DNA from: Pseudochelatococcus sp047501465
GTDB taxonomy: Bacteria > Pseudomonadota > Alphaproteobacteria > Rhizobiales > Beijerinckiaceae
Direction of reading: 5' to 3'
DNA: 64,000 bases
Assembly (NCBI RefSeq): GCF_047501465.1
Contig: NZ_JAZDRL010000002.1
Location: 186,001 to 250,000 of the forward strand
In this document: positions 1 through 8,785 of the stretch, piece by piece
Numbering within the stretch: the first letter of the stretch is position 1
Layout: every line of letters starts with the position of its first letter
Made by a program: the position numbers and the translations under genes
Notes under the pieces: model-generated
Databases searched by the model: none
The model's input: the letters and a program-made list of their open reading frames with translations, nothing else
Told to the model about the DNA's origin: nothing

Positions 1-2094
1 ATCCGTCAGTTCAATAGTCACGTTACGATCAGCGAGCTGTGCCTCAAGTTGAATGACGAACTTGTCGACCACCTTCGCAATCACCTCCTGCGGCAGACGG
101 CCGAATGAGATAATAGCATCAAGGCGATTGCGGAATTCGGGCGTGAACAGCTTCGAGATCGCTTCCTGATCATCACCGACACGGCGCGTACGGGTGAAAC
201 CGAACGCCTGCTTGGCAAGATCAGAAGCACCCGCATTCGTTGTCATGATCAAGATAACATTACGGAAATCGACCTGCTTCCCATTGTGATCCGTTAATTT
301 ACCATGGTCCATGACCTGCAAAAGAATGTTGTAAAGATCGGGATGGGCCTTCTCAATTTCGTCGAGCAAAAGCACGCAATGGGGATGCTGATCAACACCA
401 TCGGTCAGCAAGCCACCCTGGTCAAAGCCAACATAACCGGGAGGCGCACCAATCAGCCGGGAGATGGTGTGCCGCTCCATATATTCCGACATATCGAAGC
501 GCAAAATTTCAACACCCAGAGCATGAGCAAGCTGGCGAGCAACTTCAGTTTTACCAACACCCGTGGGGCCCGCAAATAAATAGCTGCCAATAGGCTTTTC
601 ACCATCGCGAAGCCCCGCACGGGCAAGCTTGATCGCAGCAGATAATGCTTCGATGGCATCATTTTGCCCATAAACCACCCGCTCAAGCGTCTCCTTAAGA
701 TGCGCCAGAACTTCAGCATCATCTTTAGAGACGGTTTTAGGCGGAATGCGCGCCATCGTAGCAATAGTTGCCTCGATTTCACGTGTACCAATGGTTTTTT
801 TGCGCCGACTTGCCGGCAGCAGCATCTGCGAGGCACCCGTTTCATCAATCACGTCAATTGCTTTGTCCGGTAACTTCCGATCATGAATGTAGCGTGCAGA
901 CAGCTCCACCGCTGCCTTGATGGCGTCATTGGTATAGCGCAGCTTATGGAAGTCTTCGAAGTAAGGCTTAAGTCCCTTCACGATTTCAATTGCGTCGGGA
1001 ATACTGGGCTCATTCACGTCAATTTTCTGGAAGCGACGCACCAAAGCGCGATCCTTCTCAAAATACTGACGATACTCCTTATATGTTGTTGAGCCGATGC
1101 AACGCAGCGATCCCGAAGCCAATGCAGGCTTAAGCAAGTTCGAGGCATCCATGGCGCCACCAGAGGTTGCGCCCGCACCGATAACAGTATGAATTTCATC
1201 GATAAACACAATCGCGTTAGGATGTGCCTCGATTTCTTTCATGACCTGCTTGAGACGCTCTTCAAAATCACCGCGATAACGGGTGCCAGCAAGCAGCGTG
1301 CCCATATCAAGAGAAAATACCGTTGCATCCTTCAACACATCAGGCACTTCGCCTCTGGTGATTTTAAGCGCCAGACCTTCGGCAATCGCTGTCTTGCCAA
1401 CACCGGGATCACCCACAAGAAGCGGATTGTTTTTCTGGCGGCGGCAAAGCACCTGGATAGTACGCTGGATTTCCTGCCCACGACCGATCAATGGATCGAT
1501 GCGGCCTTCTTTAGCTTTTTTATTGAGGTTTACACAATAAGCATCGAGCGCATCACCCTTTTTCTTGCTGCGCACTTCAGCGTCATCGCTTCCCTGTGCC
1601 CGCGGCTCGCTGTCTTCTTCAGCACCACGGGGCGGACGCGGCTCAGCTACATTCGGGCGTTTTGCAATGCCATGACTGATATAGTTGACGGCGTCATAGC
1701 GTGTCATATCCTGCTCTTGCAGGAAATAAGCGGCATGGCTTTCGCGCTCAGCAAAGATAGCCACAAGCACATTCGCGCCCGTTACTTCCTCCCGCCCGGA
1801 TGATTGAACGTGAATGACGGCACGTTGAATAACACGCTGAAAGCCTGCGGTTGGCTTTGAATCTTCACGCCCTGTCGTAATGAGATTAGCCAATTCACCA
1901 TCGACATAATCAATCAGATTGCGGCGCAATGCCTCTATATCCACGTTGCAAGCACGCATAACTGCTACAGCATCCTGATCATCGACCAGCGCAAGCAGCA
2001 GGTGTTCGAGCGTTGCATACTCGTGCCGGCGCTCGTTGGCGAATGCCAAAGCGCGGTGGAGGGCTTGTTCGAGACTGCGGGAGAATGTCGGCAA
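1..2094 (-). CDS. clpA: ATP-dependent Clp protease ATP-binding subunit ClpA (3' end beyond window)
   Basis: AAA+ unfoldase that feeds substrates to ClpP in the cytoplasm. The reading frame is open to base 1, so 698 codons are visible and the last ~70-130 residues are missing. In order one sees the N-terminal Clp repeat domain (ATLEHLLLAL), AAA module 1 with Walker A GDPGVGKT and Walker B VFIDEIHT, then AAA module 2 with Walker A GPTGVGKT and Walker B LLLDEIEKAH. There is no long middle coiled coil, which fits ClpA rather than ClpB. The start is taken as TTG at 2094 because the protein then begins MPTFSRSLEQ, as alphaproteobacterial ClpA does, and an AGAAAGGA ribosome site lies just upstream; no ATG fits. 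It lies 29 bp downstream of clpS on the same strand, so the two are probably co-transcribed. Confidence 0.96.
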   Translation of the reverse strand, partial: MPTFSRSLEQALHRALAFANERRHEYATLEHLLLALVDDQDAVAVMRACNVDIEALRRNLIDYVDGELANLITTGREDSKPTAGFQRVIQRAVIHVQSSGREEVTGANVLVAIFAERESHAAYFLQEQDMTRYDAVNYISHGIAKRPNVAEPRPPRGAEEDSEPRAQGSDDAEVRSKKKGDALDAYCVNLNKKAKEGRIDPLIGRGQEIQRTIQVLCRRQKNNPLLVGDPGVGKTAIAEGLALKITRGEVPDVLKDATVFSLDMGTLLAGTRYRGDFEERLKQVMKEIEAHPNAIVFIDEIHTVIGAGATSGGAMDASNLLKPALASGSLRCIGSTTYKEYRQYFEKDRALVRRFQKIDVNEPSIPDAIEIVKGLKPYFEDFHKLRYTNDAIKAAVELSARYIHDRKLPDKAIDVIDETGASQMLLPASRRKKTIGTREIEATIATMARIPPKTVSKDDAEVLAHLKETLERVVYGQNDAIEALSAAIKLARAGLRDGEKPIGSYLFAGPTGVGKTEVARQLAHALGVEILRFDMSEYMERHTISRLIGAPPGYVGFDQGGLLTDGVDQHPHCVLLLDEIEKAHPDLYNILLQVMDHGKLTDHNGKQVDFRNVILIMTTNAGASDLAKQAFGFTRTRRVGDDQEAISKLFTPEFRNRLDAIISFGRLPQEVIAKVVDKFVIQLEAQLADRNVTIELTD

Positions 2095-2123
2095 GGGAAA
2101 ATCCTTTCTCCGGCTTGGGGGCC

Positions 2124-2459
2124 CTACTTCTTCTCCATGACGCACTGGAGAGGATGCTGGTGTTTTCGCGAAAAGTCCATAACCTGCGTCACCTTGGTTT
2201 CTGCGACTTCGTAGGTAAAGACCCCGCATTCGCCGACGCCCGTCTGGTGGACATGCATCATGATACGGGTGGCATCTTCCTTATTCTTATTAAAAAAGCG
2301 CTCCAAAATCTGAATGACGAACTCCATAGGCGTATAATCATCATTCAGTAACAGAACCCGGTACATACTTGGCCGCTTTGTGCGCGAGCTCGTTCTTGTC
2401 ATTACAACAGTGCCTGGCCCCTCCGGGACCGACACCGAGCGTGAACGTTTGTCAGCCAT
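2124..2459 (-). CDS. clpS: ATP-dependent Clp protease adaptor ClpS
   Basis: Adaptor that hands N-end-rule substrates to ClpA. The 111-residue product carries the ClpS core: YRVLLLNDDYTPMEFVI, then the helix with HxxG (MHVHQTGVGECG) and a C-terminal HPLQCVMEKK. The frame stays open upstream, but the preceding residues do not resemble ClpS, so the ATG at 2459 (MADKRSRS) is preferred; no strong ribosome site helps decide, and an in-frame ATG at 2489 is an alternative. It lies directly upstream of clpA, the usual arrangement. Rhizobiales often carry two ClpS paralogues; which one this is cannot be told here. Confidence 0.93.
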   Translation of the reverse strand: MADKRSRSVSVPEGPGTVVMTRTSSRTKRPSMYRVLLLNDDYTPMEFVIQILERFFNKNKEDATRIMMHVHQTGVGECGVFTYEVAETKVTQVMDFSRKHQHPLQCVMEKK

Positions 2460-2967
2460 GCTGTCGTCTTCAATGCAATCCGCCGTCAGCATATGCCTCG
2501 TTACAGCCTCCCCCAACACCATCAATTCCGCGCGCCAAGCTATGGCTAAACGGGGCGAAGGATCTCGCCCGCTTAAAGCGTTGGACTGGTTTACCATGTG
2601 GAGCACTCCGGTCGCTCCTGTCATTCCTGCCTGCACCACAATCTAACCGCATATGCATGGACACCACTAAGCGCCCTTAATTCCTATCACACACACAATC
2701 TAATAGTGGTTTGCCACGATAGCCAGACCCTAGATCAATAATTCAACTATGAAGCTGTCGCGAGGATTGAGCCAGGTATGTTTCCAACAATAATTCAGCA
2801 GTCTATGCACAGATTTTAGGCATCACATCACCAATCATTCAGGCACATGCGCAACGACAAAATAAAAAAGGCCCACTGAGCGGGGCCTTTTTCATACTTA
2901 ATTGCTACATCACTTTAAATTGAGATACGCTCTTTTAAAAGCCACGTATCCCAAATTGCGAGTAAGC
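2460..2967. other. Intergenic region between phasin and clpS
   Basis: About 500 bases between the 3' end of the phasin gene and the start of clpS, both on the minus strand. It holds the terminator listed below and presumably the clpSA promoter. Short open frames here have no ribosome site or recognisable composition. I see no RNA gene. Confidence 0.5.
2865..2892 (-). terminator. Rho-independent terminator of the phasin gene
   Basis: Perfect 10-bp inverted repeat (AAAAAGGCCC / GGGCCTTTTT) with an 8-base loop. The A/T arms give a U-tract in either direction, but the phasin stop codon 75 bases away on the minus strand makes that gene the natural user. Confidence 0.8.
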
Positions 2968-3318
2968 TTAGCGAGTCGTTGTTGTAGAAGCCTGCGCGCG
3001 AGCAAAAATGCCCTCGTAAGGCTTGAAGCTTTCCTTTGCGAGATCAGTGTAGAGCTCGCTGATCTTGGTGCTTTCAGCAACAAAACCTTCGTATGCTGTT
3101 TTTGCAAAATCGGTCTGGATCTCAATTGCCTTATCAAGCGACTTGGCAGAAACCAGCTTCTCGAACGTGCTCGTGCTTTCTTCGAAAGACTTCTTCGTGT
3201 AGTCCGCGATCTCAGCAGCAATGCCCTGCAGGCCCTTGGAAAATGCACCGAAAGCCTTGAGCGAGGTCTCGATCTGCTCTTTGCCGACCTTCTGAGCGTT
3301 CTCGTACTGTGCAGCCAT
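2968..3318 (-). CDS. Phasin family protein
   Basis: Small amphipathic protein of the Phasin_2 type, expected to coat polyhydroxyalkanoate granules or act as a granule-associated chaperone. The 116-residue product is almost entirely helical and highly charged with regularly spaced hydrophobic residues (for example GLQGIAAEIADYTKKSFEES), and ends in a low-complexity STTTTR tail. The start at 3318 is chosen because AAGGAG stands 6 bases upstream; the frame runs 8 codons further without a better site. It is a single-gene unit with its own terminator. Other PHA genes are not in the window, so the granule role rests on family resemblance. Confidence 0.85.
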   Translation of the reverse strand: MAAQYENAQKVGKEQIETSLKAFGAFSKGLQGIAAEIADYTKKSFEESTSTFEKLVSAKSLDKAIEIQTDFAKTAYEGFVAESTKISELYTDLAKESFKPYEGIFARAQASTTTTR

Positions 3319-3662
3319 AATTATCTCCTTGAGCGCATGCATGCGCTTGTGTATGGTTAACGGAGTGCCGGAGGAACAAGCCGTCTAACAACCAGGCACT
3401 TTATCCCTCAGCGAGATGCGCCTTCAAGCTTTAAGGCGACCCTCGATTAGTGACTATCATATGTGCACCGCACAATTTATGTCAAGGGCCATGTTGCAAT
3501 GCAAAATAATTTCAGGTGTATCTATTCTGGAATTAACCCCTCCGTAACCGCATCCCTATAGGATTATTGACTGTGTTGGTCATGCGACGGTCCCAATCGG
3601 TCTGTCATTGCACGACACAGAAACGATAAGTACTGCAGGGTGTGTTACAAGGGGCGGTTGCT
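3319..3662. other. Divergent promoter region, phasin / carboxypeptidase
   Basis: About 340 bases separating the divergent phasin and D,D-carboxypeptidase genes. It must hold both promoters. I could not identify convincing -35/-10 pairs or an operator by eye. Confidence 0.4.
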
Positions 3663-5147
3663 ATGATCATGAGTTGCGTTATGGAAACGCGTCATCGCAT
3701 CCTCGGGTTTGCGGGCGCCATTGGTCTAGCGGCCACTTTATTGGCCTGTGCGACAAATCCTGTTGAAGCGGCACGGCGTAAAAGCGCAGAGCCTGCTTAT
3801 TCCCCACCATCTGCAGCAATGGTTGTTGATGTTAAAACTGGCCGCACCCTGTTTGCTGAGAATGCTGATGCGCCTCGCATTCCAGCATCCATAACCAAAG
3901 TTATGACGCTTTATCTCTTGTTCGAACAGATAGAGAGTGGTCATTTCACGCTCGATACCCGCTTGCGTGTTACAAAATACGCTGCGTCTCAACCGCCATC
4001 CAAATTAGGTGTACGCGCGGGATCCACCATCAGCGTGGACGATGCAATCAAAGCGCTCGTGACGCGCTCCGCCAATGACGTGGCTGTTGTTATCGCTGAA
4101 AACATTGCCGGCACTGAAGCCGAGTTTGCGCGTATGATGACCAGCAAGGCACGCGCAATTGGCATGGGCAAATCGACTTTCCGCAATCCTCACGGACTGC
4201 CGGCCAATCCGCCTAACATTACGACGGCGCGAGACCTGACAACGCTGGGCCGCGCGATTCAGGACCGTTTTCCACGTTACTACGCTTATTTCAGCACGCG
4301 CAGCTTCACGTATGCCGGCAAGCCTATCGGCAATCACAATCGCCTGCTTGGCCGCGTTGAAGGCGTTGATGGAATCAAGACCGGTTACACGCGCGCATCC
4401 GGGTTTAATTTGCTGACATCGATGCGTGCAAGCAATCGCCATGTCGTTGCAGCAGTGCTAGGTGGACGCTCTGGCGCACAGCGCGACCAACGCATGGAAA
4501 ACCTGCTTAATCGAACCTTGCCTGACGCATCCGCCGGACAACGTCGCACGCCACTCGTGGCAGAAGCCCCGAGCGCTCGCAAGATTGCTCCGCCAGTTCG
4601 CGTGGCAGAAGTCGATACATCTGCACAGATGCTCTCTGCTACAGCACCAATGCCGGTTGGCAAGCCGATCAATTTGTCGAATATTCGTCCGGTTGTTGCT
4701 TCCGCCTCGGGGGCAACAACAACGCCCTCTTCAGGTTTAGCGGCATCGTCTGCAACTGGCGCTCTCGCATATATTGAAGCACCTGCGCCCACACCGCGCC
4801 CCGGGAATATGGTGGCAGCAAACAACCCATTACCGACAGCAGAGAAAGAGGCGCTAGCCAAGCTTGCGAATGCTCCAATCGCATCCACAGCACCAATGCA
4901 AGGCGCGGGGTGGATTATTCAGCTTGGCGCATCGGCAGATGAAGGCAAGGCACACCATCTTCTTCAGCAGGCGCGCATTAAATCGCTTGGTCTTTTAGCC
5001 AATGCATCACCTTTTACTGAAAAAGTTGTGCGCGGAAACGTTACCCTATTTCGCGCTCGCTTCTCGGGTTTTGATCCGGAAGGTGCGCAGGAAGCGTGTA
5101 AAACGCTGAAACGTAACGGCTTTGACTGCTTTGCCACTCGGGGTTAA
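3663..5147 (+). CDS. D-alanyl-D-alanine carboxypeptidase with C-terminal SPOR domain
   Basis: Low-molecular-weight penicillin-binding protein (peptidase S11, DacA/DacF type) that trims the terminal D-Ala of peptidoglycan pentapeptides in the periplasm. The three active-site motifs are present: SxxK as SITK (about residue 76), SxN as SAN (about 136) and KTG in GIKTGYT. An N-terminal hydrophobic segment ends in LLACATN, which could serve a signal peptidase or, less typically, act as a lipobox. A long Pro/Ala/Ser-rich linker leads to a C-terminal SPOR domain (about the last 80 residues, from GWIIQLGA), which binds denuded glycan and targets proteins to the septum. The ATG at 3663 is chosen because AAGGGG lies 8 bases upstream; the frame extends 7 codons further back. 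Confidence 0.92.
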   Translation: MIMSCVMETRHRILGFAGAIGLAATLLACATNPVEAARRKSAEPAYSPPSAAMVVDVKTGRTLFAENADAPRIPASITKVMTLYLLFEQIESGHFTLDTRLRVTKYAASQPPSKLGVRAGSTISVDDAIKALVTRSANDVAVVIAENIAGTEAEFARMMTSKARAIGMGKSTFRNPHGLPANPPNITTARDLTTLGRAIQDRFPRYYAYFSTRSFTYAGKPIGNHNRLLGRVEGVDGIKTGYTRASGFNLLTSMRASNRHVVAAVLGGRSGAQRDQRMENLLNRTLPDASAGQRRTPLVAEAPSARKIAPPVRVAEVDTSAQMLSATAPMPVGKPINLSNIRPVVASASGATTTPSSGLAASSATGALAYIEAPAPTPRPGNMVAANNPLPTAEKEALAKLANAPIASTAPMQGAGWIIQLGASADEGKAHHLLQQARIKSLGLLANASPFTEKVVRGNVTLFRARFSGFDPEGAQEACKTLKRNGFDCFATRG

Positions 5148-5407
5148 TTTCTTACTCCCTCCAGGTGCTTAAACCAGTCAATCCTTCAGTGTATTTCTCA
5201 ATCAAGCGAGACTTACAGTAACTTTAAATTCATGAAGTTAGAGCAAGCTCTCATTAAGCAGATGATTTTCTCTGCTTAAAATACTTTGGAGCAAAATGCG
5301 GTAAGTGAACGCAGAATTGTTCTGACTTCTTGATTGGGCATCATTTATCCGAAGCGTATTTCGGTTTGAGGCTCTTGTTTAGTTTGCGTTGGTTGAGAGT
5401 GGAGCCA

Positions 5408-5896
5408 TTAGCGATGTCCGTTCAGCAAGACATCTTTGGCCTGATTTACCCGGGTGGCAAGGTAGTTCGTGCCCCCTTGGTCGGGATGCAGTTTCTTCAT
5501 CAAAGCTCGGTGAGCATCACGAATTTGCGCCCCCGTCGCACCTTGTTGAAGGCCGAGAATCTCAAGGGCTTCCTGTTCGGACATGCTGCCCAACCCCGGA
5601 CTTTGGACCGCCCCCGGGTCCGCATCTCCATGAGTGTTTTTTCTCCCGATGGAAAAACGGCTGTTCAAATACGCGTCTAAGCGCTGCCCCTGTACCAGCC
5701 ACCATCCAGCCCCCCCAACTAATAAGGCCAGATCAATGCGTCCACGCAATGCTAACAGCGCTGCGAACGCAATGACAGCCCAGCCACCAATTTTGCGCAA
5801 AAGTGCTGCTAGATGCTTTGGGTTTGCTTCGGCATAATTTTTGCCCAGATACCACAACAGTCCAACAACCACGACGCCAGCAAGAAAAAAAATCAT
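5408..5896 (-). CDS. J-domain (DnaJ-like) membrane protein
   Basis: Membrane-anchored J-domain protein of the Pam18/TIM14-like kind common in alphaproteobacteria. Two hydrophobic segments lie in the first ~75 residues (IFFLAGVVVVGLLWYLG and IGGWAVIAFAALLAL), followed by a linker and a C-terminal J domain that starts at EALEILGL and contains the diagnostic HPD tripeptide (KLHPDQGG). HPD is the contact that stimulates ATP hydrolysis by a DnaK partner. The 162-residue length is normal for the group. Its client or process is unknown. It starts 7 bases after the stop of the small exported protein and is probably co-transcribed with it. Confidence 0.85.
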   Translation of the reverse strand: MIFFLAGVVVVGLLWYLGKNYAEANPKHLAALLRKIGGWAVIAFAALLALRGRIDLALLVGGAGWWLVQGQRLDAYLNSRFSIGRKNTHGDADPGAVQSPGLGSMSEQEALEILGLQQGATGAQIRDAHRALMKKLHPDQGGTNYLATRVNQAKDVLLNGHR

Positions 5897-5903
5897 AGGT
5901 CAC

Positions 5904-6203
5904 TCACTTAGCGTATACGCCATCCACGCGTATTGAGCCGGAGACAGTGACAGAAGTACCACCGATGTCGAATGAATGCTTGGGCGGTGTTTCACGATTC
6001 GCTGTTTGCGGAATCTTTGCATTGCCCAACCGCGGATCACCAGGTCCCAACGGACCGCCCCGGCAAGAGGCTGCATCCTGCGCAGGTAATGAACCATTGT
6101 CGACAGCAACGCAGCTACCCTGTTTTGCTTCGGCAACAGCAGGCACAGCGAACAGACCTCCCATTGCGATCGCCGTGATCAGGCCAACAATCTGATGTCT
6201 CAC
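5904..6203 (-). CDS. Small exported protein of unknown function
   Basis: I do not recognise this family. The product (~99 residues) begins with a clear Sec signal peptide (RHQIVGLITAIAMGGLF, cleavage after VAEA) and the mature part has two cysteines (GSCVAV and ASCRGG) that could form a disulfide. It ends in a short alternating hydrophobic stretch (TSVTVSGSIRVDGVYAK) that looks like a beta strand. The start is set at GTG 6203, which has GGAGG 5 bases upstream; an ATG at 6215 in the same frame would place that GGAGG inside the gene. It lies 7 bases before the J-domain gene, so a shared transcript is likely. Confidence 0.65.
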   Translation of the reverse strand: MRHQIVGLITAIAMGGLFAVPAVAEAKQGSCVAVDNGSLPAQDAASCRGGPLGPGDPRLGNAKIPQTANRETPPKHSFDIGGTSVTVSGSIRVDGVYAK

Positions 6204-6297
6204 CTCAACCTCCATTAAAACCCGCTTTCTTTAAGCTTCGATGCAAAGAATGCAGGCTTTTAAATGCCATAGCTTGCGTCGGTCAAAATCCAGATTT

Positions 6298-6324
6298 GGG
6301 CTGCAGGTACTCCATCTGTAGCCC
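6298..6324 (-). terminator. Possible terminator after the sirtuin-lipB-DUF1489 genes
   Basis: A 9-bp stem (GGGCTGCAG / CTGTAGCCC with one G-U pair) lies downstream of the DUF1489 gene on the minus strand. The T-rich stretch that follows (AAATCTGGATTTTG) is poor, so this is tentative. Confidence 0.3.
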
Positions 6325-6400
6325 CATCAGTTAAAAGCAATGCATTCTATATAGCAGGTCTCTTCTGGGGTATGCACTTTTACGAGATGACTACTGCATC

Positions 6401-6814
6401 TCACAACAGCCCCATAGCTGCCAGATCGCGCTGCATATCTTTGGGCATTGAGCTATCAGCATCCACCCCCTCAGCAATATCTGGTGGCGCATCCTGATCA
6501 GCCAGATACCGCCACCCTTGAAATGCCCTGAATGGACGTGGCACCACAGGCACAACTGTTCTGTCTAGCATAAGGCGACAACGCGAAATGCCATCTTCAC
6601 CGCGTTCGGATCGCAATGCCAGGAGCTTTTGCCGACACGCAATCTGTCCCTTGATCACCCAATAGATCGATCCACCCGCCAACAGCTCGTCCTCGCGCTT
6701 GGGCGTCATTCGCGTGGTGTGGCCGTGATCAGCTCCCCGTTGCGAAACCCAATCACTTAATTCCGCAACAGAATCAACACCGACACAAAGTTTGATCAGA
6801 TGAAGTCTACTCAC
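6401..6814 (-). CDS. DUF1489 family protein
   Basis: Conserved alphaproteobacterial protein of unknown function (DUF1489). The 137-residue product opens with LHLIKLCVGVDSV and contains the family's TRMTPKREDELLAGGSIYWV segment followed by a basic region and FRAFQGWRYL. It has no signal peptide or membrane segment and is presumably cytoplasmic. It overlaps the end of lipB by 4 bases, so it is translated from the same transcript. The frequent pairing with lipB is suggestive but says little about function. Confidence 0.88.
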   Translation of the reverse strand: MSRLHLIKLCVGVDSVAELSDWVSQRGADHGHTTRMTPKREDELLAGGSIYWVIKGQIACRQKLLALRSERGEDGISRCRLMLDRTVVPVVPRPFRAFQGWRYLADQDAPPDIAEGVDADSSMPKDMQRDLAAMGLL

Positions 6815-7569
6815 GGTGCTTTCCCTAACTCTGTTGGTCCGAAGACCTCTTCAAAGGCAGCACGCAGCGCTACATCGGCATCATTTAATGTCACGGGCAG
6901 GCCCAGATCCACGAGACTGGTTACCCCATGACCATGTATGCCGCAGGGCACAATGCCCTGATAATGGGATAGATCAGGCTCTACATTCAAACTGATGCCA
7001 TGAAAGGTCACCCAACGGCGCACCCGAATACCGATGGCTGCAATCTTGTCTTCTGTCCCCTCGCCCTTTTCCGGACGACGCACCCACACACCAACTCGAT
7101 CTTCGCGCCGCTCTCCTCGGATATTGAAGGCATCTAACGTTGAGATAATCCACTCTTCAAGCGCTGCCACAAAGCGCCGCAAGTCGGGAGAGTGATTAGT
7201 CAAAGTGCGGCGGCGCAAATCAAGCATCACATAAGCAACACGTTGTCCGGGCCCATGGTAAGTGAATTGCCCACCCCGTCCCGTGTCGTAGACGGGAAAT
7301 CCCTGCGTATCCAGCAAATCCTCGCGTTGCGCAGAAGTGCCAGCCGTATAGAGAGGGGGATGCTCAAGCAGCCATATGCATTCTGGCGCAGCCCCTTCAG
7401 CTATGGCAGCAACGCGCGCTTCCATAAAGCGCGTGGCCTCTTCGTAGCCAATGAGCGCATCACTAACCAACCACTCAACCGACAGCGCTTCGCTCGCTGG
7501 CAAGAAAGTATCAGCAAGATCATCGCGGCTGGTTAGGCGAGTCATATTATCAAATTCCGGCATACTCAC
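6811..7569 (-). CDS. lipB: Lipoyl(octanoyl) transferase LipB
   Basis: Transfers the octanoyl group from acyl carrier protein to lipoyl domains of 2-oxoacid dehydrogenases and the glycine cleavage H protein, in the cytoplasm. The signature RGGQFTYHGPGQ is present, followed by the KIAAIGIRV segment with the catalytic lysine and VPCGIHGHGVTSL with the catalytic cysteine. At 252 residues it is slightly longer than the E. coli enzyme. The GTG at 7569 overlaps the sirtuin stop codon and has AGGA 6 bases upstream; an ATG two codons in (7563) is the alternative start. It overlaps both neighbours by 4 bases, indicating translational coupling. Confidence 0.95.
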   Translation of the reverse strand: MSMPEFDNMTRLTSRDDLADTFLPASEALSVEWLVSDALIGYEEATRFMEARVAAIAEGAAPECIWLLEHPPLYTAGTSAQREDLLDTQGFPVYDTGRGGQFTYHGPGQRVAYVMLDLRRRTLTNHSPDLRRFVAALEEWIISTLDAFNIRGERREDRVGVWVRRPEKGEGTEDKIAAIGIRVRRWVTFHGISLNVEPDLSHYQGIVPCGIHGHGVTSLVDLGLPVTLNDADVALRAAFEEVFGPTELGKAP

Positions 7570-8354
7570 TGGCCATCCTGCATGCGCTCACGAATAATAG
7601 CGTCAATCCGGCTAACGGCTTGGGTTGCAGGCTCAAAGAAGTGCTCGTGCCATACATCCTCATCAATAGCACCGATAACATTATCAAGCACGTTGAGAAT
7701 GCCGAACGCCCCTGTAGCCTGTACAAGACCATCGATGCTTACAACAGCGCCAGAAGAACCGATACTGACAATAGTATCGCGACTATCCAGATTAGCTGCA
7801 AGCTCTCCAAGAACACGATAATGGGGAGCCTGCTCGCCAAAGAACACCACATCCGGCTTAATGATCCGCTCAGGATCACTTGCGGGATCAAATGTCGAAT
7901 AGCCAAGATCGCTCAGCTCACCCGTACGGATATTACGAATATTCCTCAGGAAGCCATGCAGATGAAGCGTACTTTCCACTCCGGCACGCTCGAAAAGGTC
8001 ATCGATATTTTGCGTGATGTTGAATACGCGCCCTGGAAAAGCCTTCTCCCACATTGCCACTGCCGTATGGGCCGCATTGGGCGCGGCTGCGCCAAGCTCT
8101 GTTCGCCGATGATTATAAAACGCATGCACAAGTGCATGATTATCACGCCATGTATCGTAATTGGCGACATCGAGAGGATCGTGACCATGCCATAAGCCAT
8201 TGCTATCGCGAAAAGTCGGAATGCCCGACTCGGCGCTGATGCCCGCGCCCGAAAAAATAATCAGACATGGCTGGCGTATAGGTTTAGAACGCCTGCGATA
8301 TTCACTTCCACGCACGTCTTGCCCGCGCGGTATTTCATCCCAAAAATCGCTCAT
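7566..8354 (-). CDS. Sir2-family NAD-dependent protein deacylase without zinc cysteines
   Basis: Sirtuin expected to remove acyl groups from protein lysines using NAD. The NAD fold motif GAGISAESGIPTFRD, the TQNIDDL motif and the catalytic histidine in HLHG are all present. The Y-x-x-R pair (FYNHRR) that marks SIRT5/CobB-like enzymes acting on succinyl- or malonyl-lysine is also there, as is KPDVVFFGE. The oddity is that the segment after HLHG (LRNIRNIRTGELSDLG) has no cysteine, so the structural zinc site of most sirtuins is missing. The ATG at 8354 (MSDFWDEI) is chosen; the frame extends 22 codons upstream through a hydrophobic stretch that does not fit the family. It is the first gene of a coupled unit with lipB and DUF1489. 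Confidence 0.86.
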   Translation of the reverse strand: MSDFWDEIPRGQDVRGSEYRRRSKPIRQPCLIIFSGAGISAESGIPTFRDSNGLWHGHDPLDVANYDTWRDNHALVHAFYNHRRTELGAAAPNAAHTAVAMWEKAFPGRVFNITQNIDDLFERAGVESTLHLHGFLRNIRNIRTGELSDLGYSTFDPASDPERIIKPDVVFFGEQAPHYRVLGELAANLDSRDTIVSIGSSGAVVSIDGLVQATGAFGILNVLDNVIGAIDEDVWHEHFFEPATQAVSRIDAIIRERMQDGQ

Positions 8355-8785
8355 ACAAGACCATCCCGCAAGGACAATGCACAAGAGGCCCCACCCCTGC
8401 ATCCAGTTCTTGCCAAGCATTCCAACCCATTAGTTACAGCGATAAAGCAAAGACAATGAGACCACACCTTACCAGCTAATAACATACCCCCTATCTGATA
8501 AAGGATTGACCAGCCTTTTTCCAGATCAGCACGAGAGGAAAAGCGTCGCTTCCTGCTGAAATAATTGAGCAGCAAAGCGAGAGCATATAAAACAGAACAC
8601 GCAGCATACATGAAGTATAACTGCGCGCAACAGAGTGTTATGAGCCAAGTATATTAATTGAAATCAGCATAAAGAAATAGCAGTCTTATATCTTCAGTCA
8701 AGCATGCTGCGTGATAAGACAAGCAGATTAGCGCGAACGTCTCTTACTTGAATATATAAATTACGACCGCCTAGAATCTTGCTTA
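8355..8785. other. AT-rich intergenic region between effector candidate and sirtuin
   Basis: About 430 bases with no convincing gene. A minus-strand open frame (8351-8611) encodes a hydrophobic peptide but has no ribosome site. The region must carry the promoter of the sirtuin-lipB-DUF1489 unit. Several short weak hairpins are present, but none has a U-tract. Confidence 0.4.

Noticed and set aside
4005..4888. Minus-strand frames inside the carboxypeptidase gene
   Set aside because: Antisense shadows; the plus strand has all three active-site motifs.
8351..8611. Minus-strand hydrophobic 86-codon frame
   Set aside because: No ribosome site and it overlaps the sirtuin start; likely chance.
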